Source of the DNA: Antitrichia curtipendula
Lineage: Eukaryota; Streptophyta; Bryopsida; Hypnales; Leucodontaceae
Length of the DNA stretch: 64,000 nucleotides
NCBI GenBank assembly: GCA_951230915.1
Contig: OX579641.1
Span: 2,046,001-2,110,000 of the forward strand
Reading direction: 5' to 3'
In this document: positions 48,250-60,551 of the stretch, piece after piece
Layout: each line of letters begins with the position of its first letter
Numbering within the stretch: the stretch's first letter is position 1
The notes under the pieces: model-generated
What the model saw: only the letters and a program-made list of their open reading frames with translations
Told to the model about the DNA's origin: nothing
Databases searched by the model: none
Program-made: the position numbers and the translations under genes

Positions 48250-48726
48250 CCAAGCTACAAATTGCTTAGACGGGGTTCATTTGCCGGGCTTGTGTTGTGT
48301 GGTGGTCGCCACTTCCCTTCCGCTCGTTACCACAACCCGGGCGGGCGGGCAGGCAGACGGACGGACACAGACACCCAGACAGAGCGGGCATAGGCGCCAC
48401 GAGCTTCTCTTCTAGGGACCAAAGCAATTGCAGCATCCGCACACAATTGCCACATTCCGCCATAGCTCGTGGTGCGCGCTTGGCTCTTGTCCTTCTCGCC
48501 GGAGAAGGAGCTTGCCTCTGTTTTTCTCGGTTTTCGATTTGGTGCCGATTGCATGTTGCTTGGCTTTGGCGAGTGTTCGATGATTGTGATGTCGGATTAT
48601 GGTGTGCAGATGAGGATGTGAGCGAAAAATCCTCGGTTCTTGCTGCGGGAGGACGTGTGCACGTGGTGGTTGAAAGTTTTGTTTTAATTTTATTATTTTG
48701 GTTTGGTTTGGTTTGGTTTCGTGGCG
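48250..48726 (+). promoter_or_regulatory. Promoter/5' leader region of sucrose-phosphate synthase
   Basis: GC content rises sharply from about 48270. The DNA is free of credible ORFs and ends with four TTTGG-type repeats (48700-48720) just ahead of the ATG at 48727. A duplicated phrase 'gcagtgaaaa(a)gt...ttttaccct' occurs at 48008-48044 and 48100-48140. Transcription start not determinable. Confidence 0.45.
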
Positions 48727-51700
48727 ATGGCGGCCGGGAACGAGTGGATTAATGGATACTTGGAGGCGATTCTGGATACGGGAGAGAGGATCCATGACCA
48801 ACGAACGGTCGGCTTGAACGATTTCAAAGCGGCCAAGTATTTTGTGGAGAGTGTCACGGGGTTTGATGACTCTTCTCTATACCGCACCTGGATCAAGGTG
48901 CGCGCTCGAATCTATTCGGTGTTCGGTTTTGCATTGCGTTGAGGATCTGCGAATTTTTGTTGTTAGTTTTTTTTGGTAATTTGACAGTGGCGACATTGCA
49001 TGCGTCGAGGTCTTGTCCTGTTTTGCGTTCTTTTGCTCTTTTTGCATGTTTCGATGCTTTGTAGGATACATCGGGACGGTTGTGGCCCGAGGTGGATCTG
49101 TTTGTGAAATTGAAGGTTGTGAATGATTAGGACGGGATTGGATAGTGAAGTGCAATGTGAAGTGTTTCTTGAGGGTTAATGGATGATGCGAGGAGAGGAA
49201 TAGTTTTTGGTGGATACAGGCAGTGGAATTGAAGGTCTGCATTTGGCTAATTTGGTTGCTTCTGGCAGGCGTCAGCGGTGAGGAGTTCGCAGGAGCGGAC
49301 TCTGCGAATGGAGCATCTGTGTTGGAGGATTTGGCATATTGCGAGGAAAAAAAGATTGGTAGGATTTTATTCGATACTGTTTTTGGAATGAGTTCAGAGA
49401 CAATGAGTGTGACGGTCGTTTGAGAGGCAATGCAGGGGAAGCTGTCGGCTTTCGTGAATAGGGAATTGGGCTGATGGAACTATCTTGACTACTGATTGAC
49501 AGATTGAATGGGAGGACGCACATCGACTTGCGCGGCGGCATATGGAGCGCGAGCAGGGAAGGAAAGATGCCACCGCAGATATGTCGTCGGACCTTTCCGA
49601 GGGTGAGAGGGATAGCACCCCGGTTGATAGTATGCCGCGCGTGGAGAGTAGTTTGACTTTGAACACCTCCAGCCCTGGAGAGGCCAGTGCTCCAGACAGA
49701 GAGAAACCTGCCAAGCGTTTGTACATAGTGCTCATCAGGTGTGTTGGAGAATGAGTTCCTTCCCTTCGGCATTGCAATGAAAATCTTGTTGTCACGTTCT
49801 AGATATTTGGGGCCATCTCGCAGCAGAAGTGATTGATATTTTTTTCAATGCCAGTTCGAGGATTGACATTCATGCTGGTTTAGAGCGTGATTCGTGCAAA
49901 ATGTACGGTTTCATTTCAATAATCCTGTGAAACTGTCCAGTTTGCACGGCCTTGTACGAGGGGAGAATATGGAGCTTGGTCGGGACTCTGACACTGGTGG
50001 GCAGGTTCGTGCTTCTTCTCACTTGTCTCTGTTTTTGAGAGTTTTAAAGGGTTCTTTGATGCTTGCAGCGCACTGTCGGTTCCTTTGCTAGTGGATTTGA
50101 TCAAGTTCTGTTGGGATCGGTTTTCTCTTGAAGGAACACTTGCAGTTCTACTGCTCTACGTCTAAGTTTTTTGGGGTGAACTTGACATACTTTGCAACAG
50201 GTGAAGTATGTGGTTGAGTTAGCAAGAGCGCTGGCCATGATGCCTGAAGTTTATCGAGTAGACTTACTCACTCGCCAAATTTGCTCCCCCGATGTGGATT
50301 GGAGTTACGGAGAGCCCACTGAGATGTTGGGCATGGGGTCCTATGACGATTCTGAAGATGTTGGTGAGAGTAGTGGTGCGTACATTGTGCGCATTCCTTG
50401 TGGCCCCAGGTATTTCGCCCTCAACACTCTAGCAAAGAATCAGCCTGGCTTCTGTTCTTACTATTAGTGTCGCCCCGAGTGTGGCATCTCACATCATTCA
50501 CAGCAGAGTGTTTCTTGGCCAGCCAAGAGTTCGCAAATTCTGGAGTTAAGGACATGTCCTTTTGTGATATCGTGGGTCGGCCGGGGCGACCCACGTTTAG
50601 GATTACTGTCTCTACCTTCTGTCGTGGGACAGCTGTTGTCGTCGCTAGTGCTTCTAATTTCGACAGATTTTCTGGTGGAAAGCAGAAAGCAGATTATTTA
50701 GCATATGGTGTTGGCTCAGTCGAAGTTTCATTATAAGCAGCTAATAATCTTTTTTCTTACAAAGATATTATATTCTGTAACGCAGGGATCTATACCTGAG
50801 AAAGGAACTCCTGTGGCCACACATTCAGGAGTTCGTGGATGGGGCATTGTCACACATTCTCAATATGTCCAAAGTTCTGGGTGATCAAATTGGGAGCGGT
50901 GACTTAATCTGGCCGTACGTCATCCACGGCCACTATGCCGATGCTGGAGATACGGCTGCACTCCTGTCGGGGGCCTTGAATGTTCCTATGGTTTTGACTG
51001 GGCACTCGCTTGGTCGAAACAAGCTGGAGCAACTTCTTAAGCAGGGAAGGGAATCTAAGCAGGATATCAATACTACTTATAAGATTATGCGGAGAATTGA
51101 GGCAGAGGAGCTTTCGCTGGATGCAGCGGAACTTGTCATTACGAGTACCAAACAGGAAATCGAGGAGCAATGGGGCTTGTACGATGGTTTTGACGTCAAG
51201 CTGGAGCGTGTCCTACGAGCTAGGGCTCGTAGAGGTGTCAACTGCCATGGCCGATACATGCCCCGGATGATGGTAAGTTACTTGATGATTAGAAGTTATG
51301 CTTCTGTTCACAATATAATTCCAAGTTGCACAGGAAAAAAATTCATTTCTTGCTCCATCTGTATATATATGAATAAGCCTTATCATTTGAATCTGGAGAT
51401 TCAATGTTTCGTGCATGTAGTAGACTCTTTGGAATACAACTCCTGTACCTGAACCAGTGCGGCATGGTGTGCTGATGTTTGATTGGGACGTATTTTGCGT
51501 TTAGGTTGTTCCACCAGGAATGGACTTTAGCAACGTCATAGTTCAAGACGGAGGAGATGTTGTCGAAGGAGAGCCTGAGGCTGTCATGATCACTGCCGGT
51601 GATGCCTCAAATGTTGTGCCGGTCTCTCCTCGAGCCAATCCTCCTATTTGGGACGAGGTGAGGTTTTGGCTCTTTTAATACCACAATATAGATCTGCAAC

Positions 51701-54700
51701 GAGTGCAGATCCGTTTATGGAGTGTTCTGTGAAGAATTAATGTGGTTGAAGCTCCCGACATGAGCTGAGATGATGGCCCCAAATTCTCAGCTCGCAGTAT
51801 TAAATTTCTTTCGAAATTTTCGTTTCCCTTAATTCTCTTACAGTTGTTTAGGAATTAGTTCGGACACTCTGGAGTAATTATATGGGCTGACTGTATGTTG
51901 GTTGAATCATCAAATCAACAGATCATGCGTTTCTTCACCAACCCGCACAAGCCCATGATTTTGGCTCTAGCGCGTCCGGATCCGAAGAAGAACCTTACAA
52001 CCCTGTTGAGGGCTTTCGGTGAACGCCAACCTTTGAGGGAGTTGGCTAATATGGTATGATGTCGCTCTGTCGTTCCTTATTTTCTGGTATACAGCGGGAA
52101 GGACTTATGAGTTGAAAGTGAGGTACGAAACTAGTCTCCTTTGCATGACTTGGAATCTGATGAGGCGAATTGTCCCCTTTTTTGCTGCTGCAGACACTGA
52201 TTATGGGAAACCGTGACGACATTGACGATATGTCAGGTGGTAACGCATCAGTGATGACTACTGTGCTGAAATTGATTGACAAATACAACTTGTATGGTCA
52301 AGTTGCTTATCCCAAGCACCACAAGCAGAGTGATGTTCCTGAAATCTATCGCCTTGCTGCAAGAACCAAGGTACTTTGTGGTGGTTTCTTCCTCATCAAT
52401 TGTTTGAGTTCAAGATTTCGGGCTTGGAGACTATAGACCTGCAAGGTTTTCTGCTGTTAGCTGAGAGCAACGAAAGAGCAACGCAGTACATAAGATCTTC
52501 TTCTGTTGGTCTTCAAGGATTTCAAAGTTTCGCTGGCTTGATTTGATAACCGTGACTTCACTTGCAGGGAGTCTTTGTCAATCCAGCACTCGTGGAGCCA
52601 TTTGGACTAACTCTGATTGAGGTACAGAGTGCTTTTGGCTTATGAAATCATTCTTATCTGTCGCTGGCGTTTGCTGTAATTTATTCGTTCTCGTCTGTAT
52701 TATAAAAGCGAGTTTAGCACGAGATGGCGCTCATTCTTTTTCATTCAAGTCATTGTGTGATAATATTAATCGTTCGCACTTCTTAATTTTAAATGCAATC
52801 TGTCAGCCTCCACTAATTAACTGTGCCTTCGTTGCTTCTTCAGGCAGCTGCACATGGCTTGCCCATGGTTGCGACGAAGAATGGTGGACCTGTTGACATT
52901 CATAAGGTACAACATCAATTCCATAATCTTAATTTTGACTTGTGTTGTTTTCGTTTGCAACCTCGAACAGTAGAGCATCCGCAAACTTCGATGTCGACTG
53001 ACATAATTAAGCGGCTTGATGTTTTGGCTTAATTTCACAGGCTCTTTCGAATGGCCTGCTCGTGGATCCTCACAACGAGAAGGAAATCGGAGACGCATTG
53101 CTGAAGTTGGTTGCGGACCGTAATCTATGGTCCCTTTGTCGCAGGAATGGATTGAAAAACATTCACTCGTACTCATGGCCGGAACATTGTCGGACATACT
53201 TGTCACGGGTCGCCTTGTGTCGCATGCGACATCCGCAGTGGAAAACGGATTTCAGTTCCGAGAACGAAGACGTTGAATCTCAGAGCGATTCCCTGCGTGA
53301 CTTCCAGGACTTCTCGCTGAATCTCAGTGTCGATGGGAATACCTCTATCTCAAACGCTGGAGATTTGGAGCGTCTGCTGCGAAGTCAGGACGTCAAGTCT
53401 CTCACAACTAAGAATCATACCGTGAGTGGTCGGTTAGAGTCGCTGCATGAGGAAGGATTCGGCTCCACGACGGGAGCTTACAAGGCCCTGCCACTGAAGA
53501 GACGGAGACGCCTTGTGATCATTGCCGTGGATGGATACGACACTACAACCAACAGGCCCAGTAGCACAGTCGTGAACCAGATTCAAAGCATCGTAAAAGC
53601 CATTCAGTCCGACTCGAACATCCGAGTGAAACCCGGTTTGATTATTTCTTCCGCCTTGACCAAGTCGGAGATCGTTGAAATGCTGAACTCGGCTGGGCTT
53701 TCCCCGATGGAGTTCGATGCTCTGATTTGTTGTAGCGGAAGTGAAGTTTACTACCCTCCCTCTGGATCAGATGCAGACAGCGACGACTTGCTGGCGGACA
53801 AAGACTACATGTCCCACATCGCCTACCGGTGGGGACGCGACGGCCTTCGCAAGACCATGGCTCGCCTCAACACATCGGATGCCGAGAGTGCTAACAAGGA
53901 CTCGAAAAATCTGGTGGAAGATACGGGAAGCTCTAACTCTCACTGCCTCGCCTACACTGTTACCAATCCTGACATTGTAAGTACTATCCAGCGCTTAAGT
54001 TGCTGAGTGTAGTCATTTTTGGAGTCTGGTCTATTTGTTGCATGGGAGAGCTAGTGTTACTTTCTTCATTTTTGTTGCACATCTACAAGTTAGAGAAATT
54101 TGTTTGATATGGTATCTGACTGATACATGTATATAATTTGTGGTTGGTTGTAGGCTCCCAATGTGGATCAACTGCGGCAGCGGTTGCGAATGCGCGGGTT
54201 GCGGTGCCATGTGATGTATTGCCGAAATTCTTCACGCTTGCATGTGTTGCCTCTTTTGGCATCTCGATCACAAGCTCTCAGGTACTTTGTTTGCATCTCC
54301 AACATTTCTTACCTCGCTGCTTGAATGAGCTTTACGTGTGGTTACGAAGTGTCTGTCTCGACTCTTAATTACTTATCAGCCTTCATATGCAGTACCTATG
54401 AACTGAGCCTCATTATGGGTAATTTCGATCATGACGACTGAAGGTGTATGTGGCTCTTCTGTGCTTGCTGGTGTTGTTACAGTTGAAGCTCTTGTGTCTT
54501 TCACCATCTGGACGTCTGACACAGAAGAGCTGAACTTGATCTGCAGGTATTTCTTTGCTCGCTGGAGCGTGGACGTGGCCAACATGGTGGTGGTGGTGGG
54601 CGAAACGGGTGATACTGATTACGAGGAGTTTCTGTCCGGAACGCACAAAACCATCGTCATACGAGGCGTGGTGGATGGAGGTTCGGAGATGAAGCTCCGT

Positions 54701-54811
54701 GCCAGTGGCAACTATGAACGATCGGATGTTGCTCCATCTGACAGTCCTAACATGGTCCTTGCAGAGGCCGATTCTGCAACTAATACACTTTTGGAAGCAC
54801 TCAAGCAGTGA
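48727..54811 (+). CDS. SPS: Sucrose-phosphate synthase
   Basis: Fourteen exons: 48727-48897, 49269-49358, 49503-49738, 49941-50004, 50201-50409, 50786-51272, 51505-51657, 51922-52053, 52194-52370, 52568-52621, 52844-52906, 53041-53976, 54154-54281, 54547-54811. They sum to 3165 bases (1054 aa), full length for the family, with all junctions GT/AG and the frame intact. The enzyme makes sucrose-6-phosphate from UDP-glucose and fructose-6-phosphate in the cytosol. Landmarks are the N-terminal [11 protein letters not shown], the GT-B domain from [13 protein letters not shown] (158-170), [55 protein letters not shown], and the EX7E motif E583-PFGLTLI-E591 followed by [15 protein letters not shown]-terminal phosphatase-like domain starts near 770 ([12 protein letters not shown]). 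It lacks the DxDxT catalytic signature, as is usual for SPS. Residues 131-140 ([10 protein letters not shown]) lie where the regulatory serine of spinach SPS is expected. Confidence 0.97.
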
Positions 54812-55329
54812 AGGATCATACTGGCAATAGTTACTCCTGAGGATTATTATTATTAATAATTCTTGAGAATGATCTTCTTTTATTCTTATTCTTACTCTTA
54901 ATTTTATGATTTCAGACGATTTAACTTTGTACAAGTTGTGAGGCCAAGTTCCAACTAACCTCGAAGGTCAATGTGCCTGTAACCACCTTTGAGAGTTGTC
55001 CTTATGTCGTAAGTTTGTCACTTCCGTCCATCAGTGGATGGTAGCCCCAGAGAACCTGAAAAAGTGTACATGCAAATGAGAGAGTGCTTGTAGATCGAGT
55101 GTTATGGGTAGTGTTTGATATAACAGCATCACGATGGGACTGAGTAAATATATATGTATGTAACTTTTTGTGATCTGTCGTCAATGAAAGCATTGAATCT
55201 GTTTTTTATGTCGTCAACGAGCCTGTGAGTCCGTCTTCAGCAATTTTGCTACTGAGATGATGCTGGAGGAATGCGTCATAAAATAAATTACAGTCAAGCC
55301 ACAAGTGCTATTGTCCTGGTCGGTATGAT

Positions 55330-56214
55330 AAGTGAACTCCTAAAGTTCTATGGCCCCAAAGTACTTCAAAATATTCACACAAAGCCTTCGCTGAAATCTT
55401 CACTTTGTATTTTTCTTAAATCCAACCGTTGGATCTTTTAGTTAACTTGCTCAAGTATATCCTCCTAAAATGTTAGAATGACTATCTTCATGACTTGCCA
55501 GATCAATATGCCCAATTTTCACCAACTTAGTTTTTATGTCCCTTCCCAAAGGTGGAGTTGTAGATTTCAAAAATTTTAGTAAAAAAAATATAACTTATGT
55601 ATTTTAGTCCAAATTTTAAAAGTTTTAGAAAATGTGACAAGAATATATGGAAAACAATTTAACCAAAAAAATTTCATACATTCTTTATCCAAAAATTATG
55701 AATTGGAAGCGGGAGGTGGTAAATGGTGAATGAAAATAACTAATTTGTTAATAACTTTGACAAGAAATCGAGGGTTATAAATTCCACTGATGAGATTTTA
55801 GTAAGCAAAGCATATCCAATGTTTTTGTTTTATTTTGAAATTACAAAAATTTAGTTCAATAAATGACTTAGTAAGTTGATTGCTTGCAAATTAAAACTCC
55901 TCATATCTTACATGTTATAATTTATATTAGAATGATTCAAATATTTTTGTCTTGATATTGATCTAATCATATTTCATTTATTTCTTTTTAGAATATGTAT
56001 TCTTAGCTTCCCACTTTGACATTGAAATTAGAAAAAACCTTACAACTTCGACAATATTTATTGGAATGACATGAAATAAGCTTGTCATGTAGAATATGAT
56101 GATTATGAGTCATCTTAAAATTTTCATGCAAGAACTCCTAGATGTAAATTCAATAGAGACTAAGGAAATTCTCAAAAAAGCAAAAGTGGATCTTTAGTCT
56201 TTTAGGAATTGATC
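55330..56214 (-). mobile_element. Degraded type A TTAA-family element
   Basis: The ends are GAACTCCTAAAGTTC (left) and TCTTTTAGGAATTGA (right), with the TTAA lost on both sides. The internal block 'aaaactcctcatatctta' and the overall order match 26237-27168. It lies about 0.5 kb past the SPS stop. The region 56215-58654 beyond shows only AT-rich DNA and short chance ORFs. Confidence 0.65.
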
Positions 56215-58654
56215 TTTATCTTTACTAGAATGAATGTCTTCCATTTATTAGGCCTTTTTTTGGCTCTTGGTCCTTATCCTCCAAATATACTAAGATCAAA
56301 ATTCTCCAAGTAATAATTTTACAATATGATACTTGTAAGGTAATAACACTAAACTTGACCAAATAAGCAATGAAACATTTAAGTGTGATTATTGTTACTC
56401 ATTCAATCATCAAAGGGGTGTATAGGATAGGCATAGAATTACATAACATATTGTTGGATGCTGCTTTAAACTCTACAACTCAAAGAATTTGGTGCCCCTA
56501 AATCACAATCATTTGGTCTTGTCATTGTTTCACACTATCCTACCAATACTCAAATCTCCAATGAATTACAAGTCAACATATTGCAATGCAACAATAACAA
56601 ACATGAGCAAAGGTAGCAGTATTAATGCAAATGTGCAATATTGTGTCCAACACCAAATGCCTTCAAGACCAAGTCTCTAAATATATGAATATATATGAAA
56701 ATCCTACATATGAGGAGATGCAATGCTTAAGCTTGATTGCAAATTGGAAGACGTTACTGATTTTTCTTGATTCTTGTAGGGCAACTATAATAGTTATATA
56801 TGGAACAACAATTAATTGCAAGGCATTGGGCAAGTAGTACATTACGGGCAACAAGTAAAAATTTGTTAACATTTAAGTGGCATGATTTTATGTACTCACC
56901 TCAAAGTTGCTGTTCTAAGTAAATGCCATCCACATCTCGTGAAAATGTTCCACTTGGTAAGATTTGTAGTTATGGCATATTATCATGATTTTTTGTACAA
57001 GTAGTTGCAAATTGGGATGTTTTATCCAAATACCTAGTATTTCTCAATGGCCAAATCAAACGCTACAACAAATTGCTAGTTTGGAAGGAGTGGCGGTATG
57101 AAGAGAGCATACCTAGTACACAACTTTCCTAAAATAAAAGTGTTGGTAAGCAACTAAGTATTGGTCTAAAGAGACCTTTGGGTATTTGGTACCTTTTAGC
57201 TACAGCAATAGCATGATCCAAAAGCTCTAGATCAAACTTCTCAAGAAGTTTATCTAGGCCAATTGCAAGGTCTATTACTCTCAAAAAATAAAATTCAATA
57301 CACATTCAACAACTAGAGAATTTCTTCAGGGACGCTTCAAAAAAAACACCATATTATGGCAAACATTGTCTCTATTCTAAACCTTCTTTTCAACTTTGAA
57401 ATTGTTTGTTCAATCTCATTATAGTAATGGCAGAGTTTTAAAACACTAGGAGCTTAAAGTTACAATTGAATTAAAAGTTAATGAATAAAGCAAACCAACA
57501 ACAACAAAATTGATTTAATTTCTAAACAAGGATGAAAAATTTGCCCCCTTGATGTCAAATGTGCATTTTTGGATATGAAGATGTATTTAAAAGGGCAAGG
57601 AAGCTCCAATTGACATGAAAATTTCAATGAATTCATAATGGAACAATGGAACTACAACACAAAGATCTGATTCTTCTTATGACATTGACGTACAATTTTC
57701 ATAAAATTTTCTATGTAGACAACAAATAAAAATGGTTATATTTTGACAACAATGCAAAACCACATACACAATCATTTCATCAAGGCGCGTATTGTGCAAG
57801 GAAAGTCCAAATTCTTTAATGATTTTTTTTGGTATAGCACGTAATCGTAAAAATGGCATATCTATGTATACAAATTTAGTAAATCTTTCTATTTTTATGC
57901 ATATGTCAAATCATAAATTACAACTTTACTTAATTATTGGCATGGAATGCTGACCTTGACCATTGGGTACAGTAATCGATCATTTGTTTTTTAAAGATAG
58001 TTAATTCTTCTATAGTGCACTTAATCCCTGGTGACCATTGAAAACAAATAAACTACTCAAAATGTTCTGAAATCCAAATTTGATAGGGTAAGAGTATTGT
58101 CATCCTACATAACTAATTAGACCACTTTTGAATGTTCTCATGATCATAAACCAAGAAATGTTCTCATTCATTGTGCGGAGGATTATTTTCCATAATCTCT
58201 TAATGGCACGTAAAATTTGCATAATCAATAATTATAAATTTTCATTCATTAATCATATATTTCATCCATTTCTAGATATGCATTCACGTCAGGCAATTCC
58301 AAAAAAATACAAGTATTCCTCATCGGATTTTACATTCCTTGTCAATCTTTTTTATTTTTATTTATTTTTAGAATTCTCTCTACCTTGGTGATTGCCCTGT
58401 AGTACTTTTCTTTGATCTACACACAACCCATGTTTTCATTAATGTTTACATGATTATACAATCCATGTTTCTATTAATAAATGTTTACATGATTGACAAT
58501 ATGAGTTCTTGTCATGTGTTGGACCATGATGTAGTCTCATCCATAATATGCCAAAAATGTTGGAGAAACATGCACTACTAGTAATGGAGCAAGTCACACA
58601 TCACAAGGTTGGTGGACAGAGCACCCAAATAAAAACAAAACGATGACAACAAAA

Positions 58655-59304
58655 TTAATCCCTAAATGTCTAAGGCCTTTTTTGAACTTCTAGAATTTTG
58701 TTCTAAATTGAAAAAAAAGCCAGCATTTTGATAAGTTGTATCAATTTTTTTTGAATTGTAACTATACAAATTCAAAGTAGACATGTTAGAAATCACATAG
58801 GAAAAGAAGACACAACAATATCACTTATAGATTGAAAGATCATAATATTTTATCATCAAGGTGTTAAAATTGCAAAAGTGATTTGAAGTCTTTCAATCTT
58901 CTTTTTGCATGTCAAATCTAAAAAGTTGGTCACCAGAAAAATATAAAGATAGCTAGCCTAACATGCACAACCCTGATCAATTTATGGCTTCTCAAATTCT
59001 ACTCTACAATTTTTTTTAAATGAATTTCTAATGTAATTTTTTCTCCAAGTTCTAGTGTATTTGTGGCTCATTTCCAAGAGCCCTCAACACTACAGAAAGT
59101 CAAGATTGCAATGAACACCTTTGTACAAAATCTTGAATAGAAAAATCAAAATCAATCATTTTCAACATCGAATTTATGATGCTAAAATTAAACTTCAAAA
59201 GAATTTTTTTAAATATAAACTAAAAAAAATAGCAATTTGGTTAGATTTTATTTAACGCCAAAGTTTCTTCGACACCAGAATTTGGTGCCTCGGGCATTTA
59301 GGGT
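58655..59304 (-). mobile_element. Type B TTAA-family element (reverse)
   Basis: Left TTAATCCCTAAATGTC (TTAA 58655-58658), right GGGCATTTAGGG (to about 59302) with the outer TTAA lost. Interior sequence ('aatcacatagg', 'cacaacaatatcac', 'agagccctcaacac') is the reverse of 2586-3289. It ends where the GC-rich homogentisate dioxygenase promoter starts. Confidence 0.75.
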
Positions 59305-60551
59305 CTCAATTATCCAACAACTGAACATCCAACTGAAGTCCCAGTCACGCCTGACGGGGCATCCACGCGGCAGGTCCATCGCGGGCAACCCACTGCCCGG
59401 CCCGGCCCGACCCGGCCTACTCCAAGCCTCACGTGCTTCTTCAAAGCCCCCCGCTCCTATTAGTTACACCACCACCACCGAGCTTCGCAGCACGTTGCGT
59501 CGATTTCCAACTACCAAAGCTTTCCAAAATTCTCCGCGCATCAGCTCCTCTTAAAACTCTGATAGCTCCGCAGGTCAGTTTTTCCCTTCTTCCTTTCATT
59601 TCAGTCTAAAATTGGCTTTCCACAACCTGCGAATTGCGCTTGTTCTCTGTTTCTTGGTGGCGACGGGGACTTCTGTCTTTTCATTTTCTGTTGTTTAATT
59701 TCGTTTCTGTGTATGAATGGAAATAGACGAGAGGTTGAGACGGTGTAACGCGATCTCAGGATTTGAGTGTCTGCGTGCAAGGAGTTTCCTCCTTGGAAAA
59801 GAAACGATCGATATACGTGCTTGTGTGCTCTTGAATTGTTTTTCGCTACGACTCCGATTCGTTCCAGGCGATTCTAGTTTAGTGCAAATTTTAGTTCCAC
59901 TGCTGCGATCGGTGGGTTTGATGTTCGTGTTCGTGTCTTTATTGGTTTTGGAAGGATCAGTACATTGGAGTTTCATGTTTATGGCGTTCTTGGTTTTGGA
60001 ATGATCGTTGCATTTGATTTTGTGTGTGGCGACTTCTTGGTTTGGGAATATTATTTGAAGAATTCAATTGTCGATTTGGGCTTATAAAATTCTAGAGAAT
60101 CCTTGTTGAGCACCCTCTGAATTGGCATGAAAAGGATGAAAAGCGATCACTCGCTGAATTGCATGAAAACGAATCCCTAACGCAGGAAATAAAGAGTAAT
60201 CCTAGACACCTTGCTTTTGCTAAGTTGAGCTAAGTTTGAATGAATGAGAGGTTCTCGAGCCTAATTGTGAGAGTATGTAGGGCTTTTAAATTTGCTTGAT
60301 TTACGCTGATTTGGCATGACTTTGCTCTAAATTCAGCATAGGTGGCACTGTTATCCAAAGGTACCATGCTAACAAGGATGTTATGTACATATGGTTTGGG
60401 GATTGGTTTTGATCTCCGTGAACTTGCTCTTCGCGGATTTTTGCTTTAACAAATCTTGCTGATCTTTAGTTTGATATCTTGATTTGGGGCTGCAGGTGTA
60501 TCCGAGCATCCACATACTCTGAATGTGTGTAGGCAGGCGTATTAGAGGGCA
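59305..60551 (+). promoter_or_regulatory. Promoter and probable 5'-UTR intron of homogentisate dioxygenase
   Basis: GC-rich to about 59530. A donor-like gcag|gtcagt at 59572-59573 and an acceptor-like gctgcag| at 60496 would bound an intron in the 5' leader of about 925 bases, leaving about 55 leader bases before the ATG at 60552. The ORFs in this stretch look like chance. Confidence 0.4.

Noticed and set aside
49321..49360. Apparent frameshift between SPS exons 2 and 3
   Set aside because: On recount the A-run is seven bases. With that, the exon ends in-frame (ARKKRL) at a GT donor and joins IEWEDA correctly.
54413..54934. 173-codon reverse ORF
   Set aside because: Mirror of the last sucrose-phosphate synthase exon. 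No independent family features.
59237..59554. 105-codon ORF ahead of HGD
   Set aside because: Low-complexity Pro/Ser translation of the GC-rich promoter. It begins inside a TTAA element.
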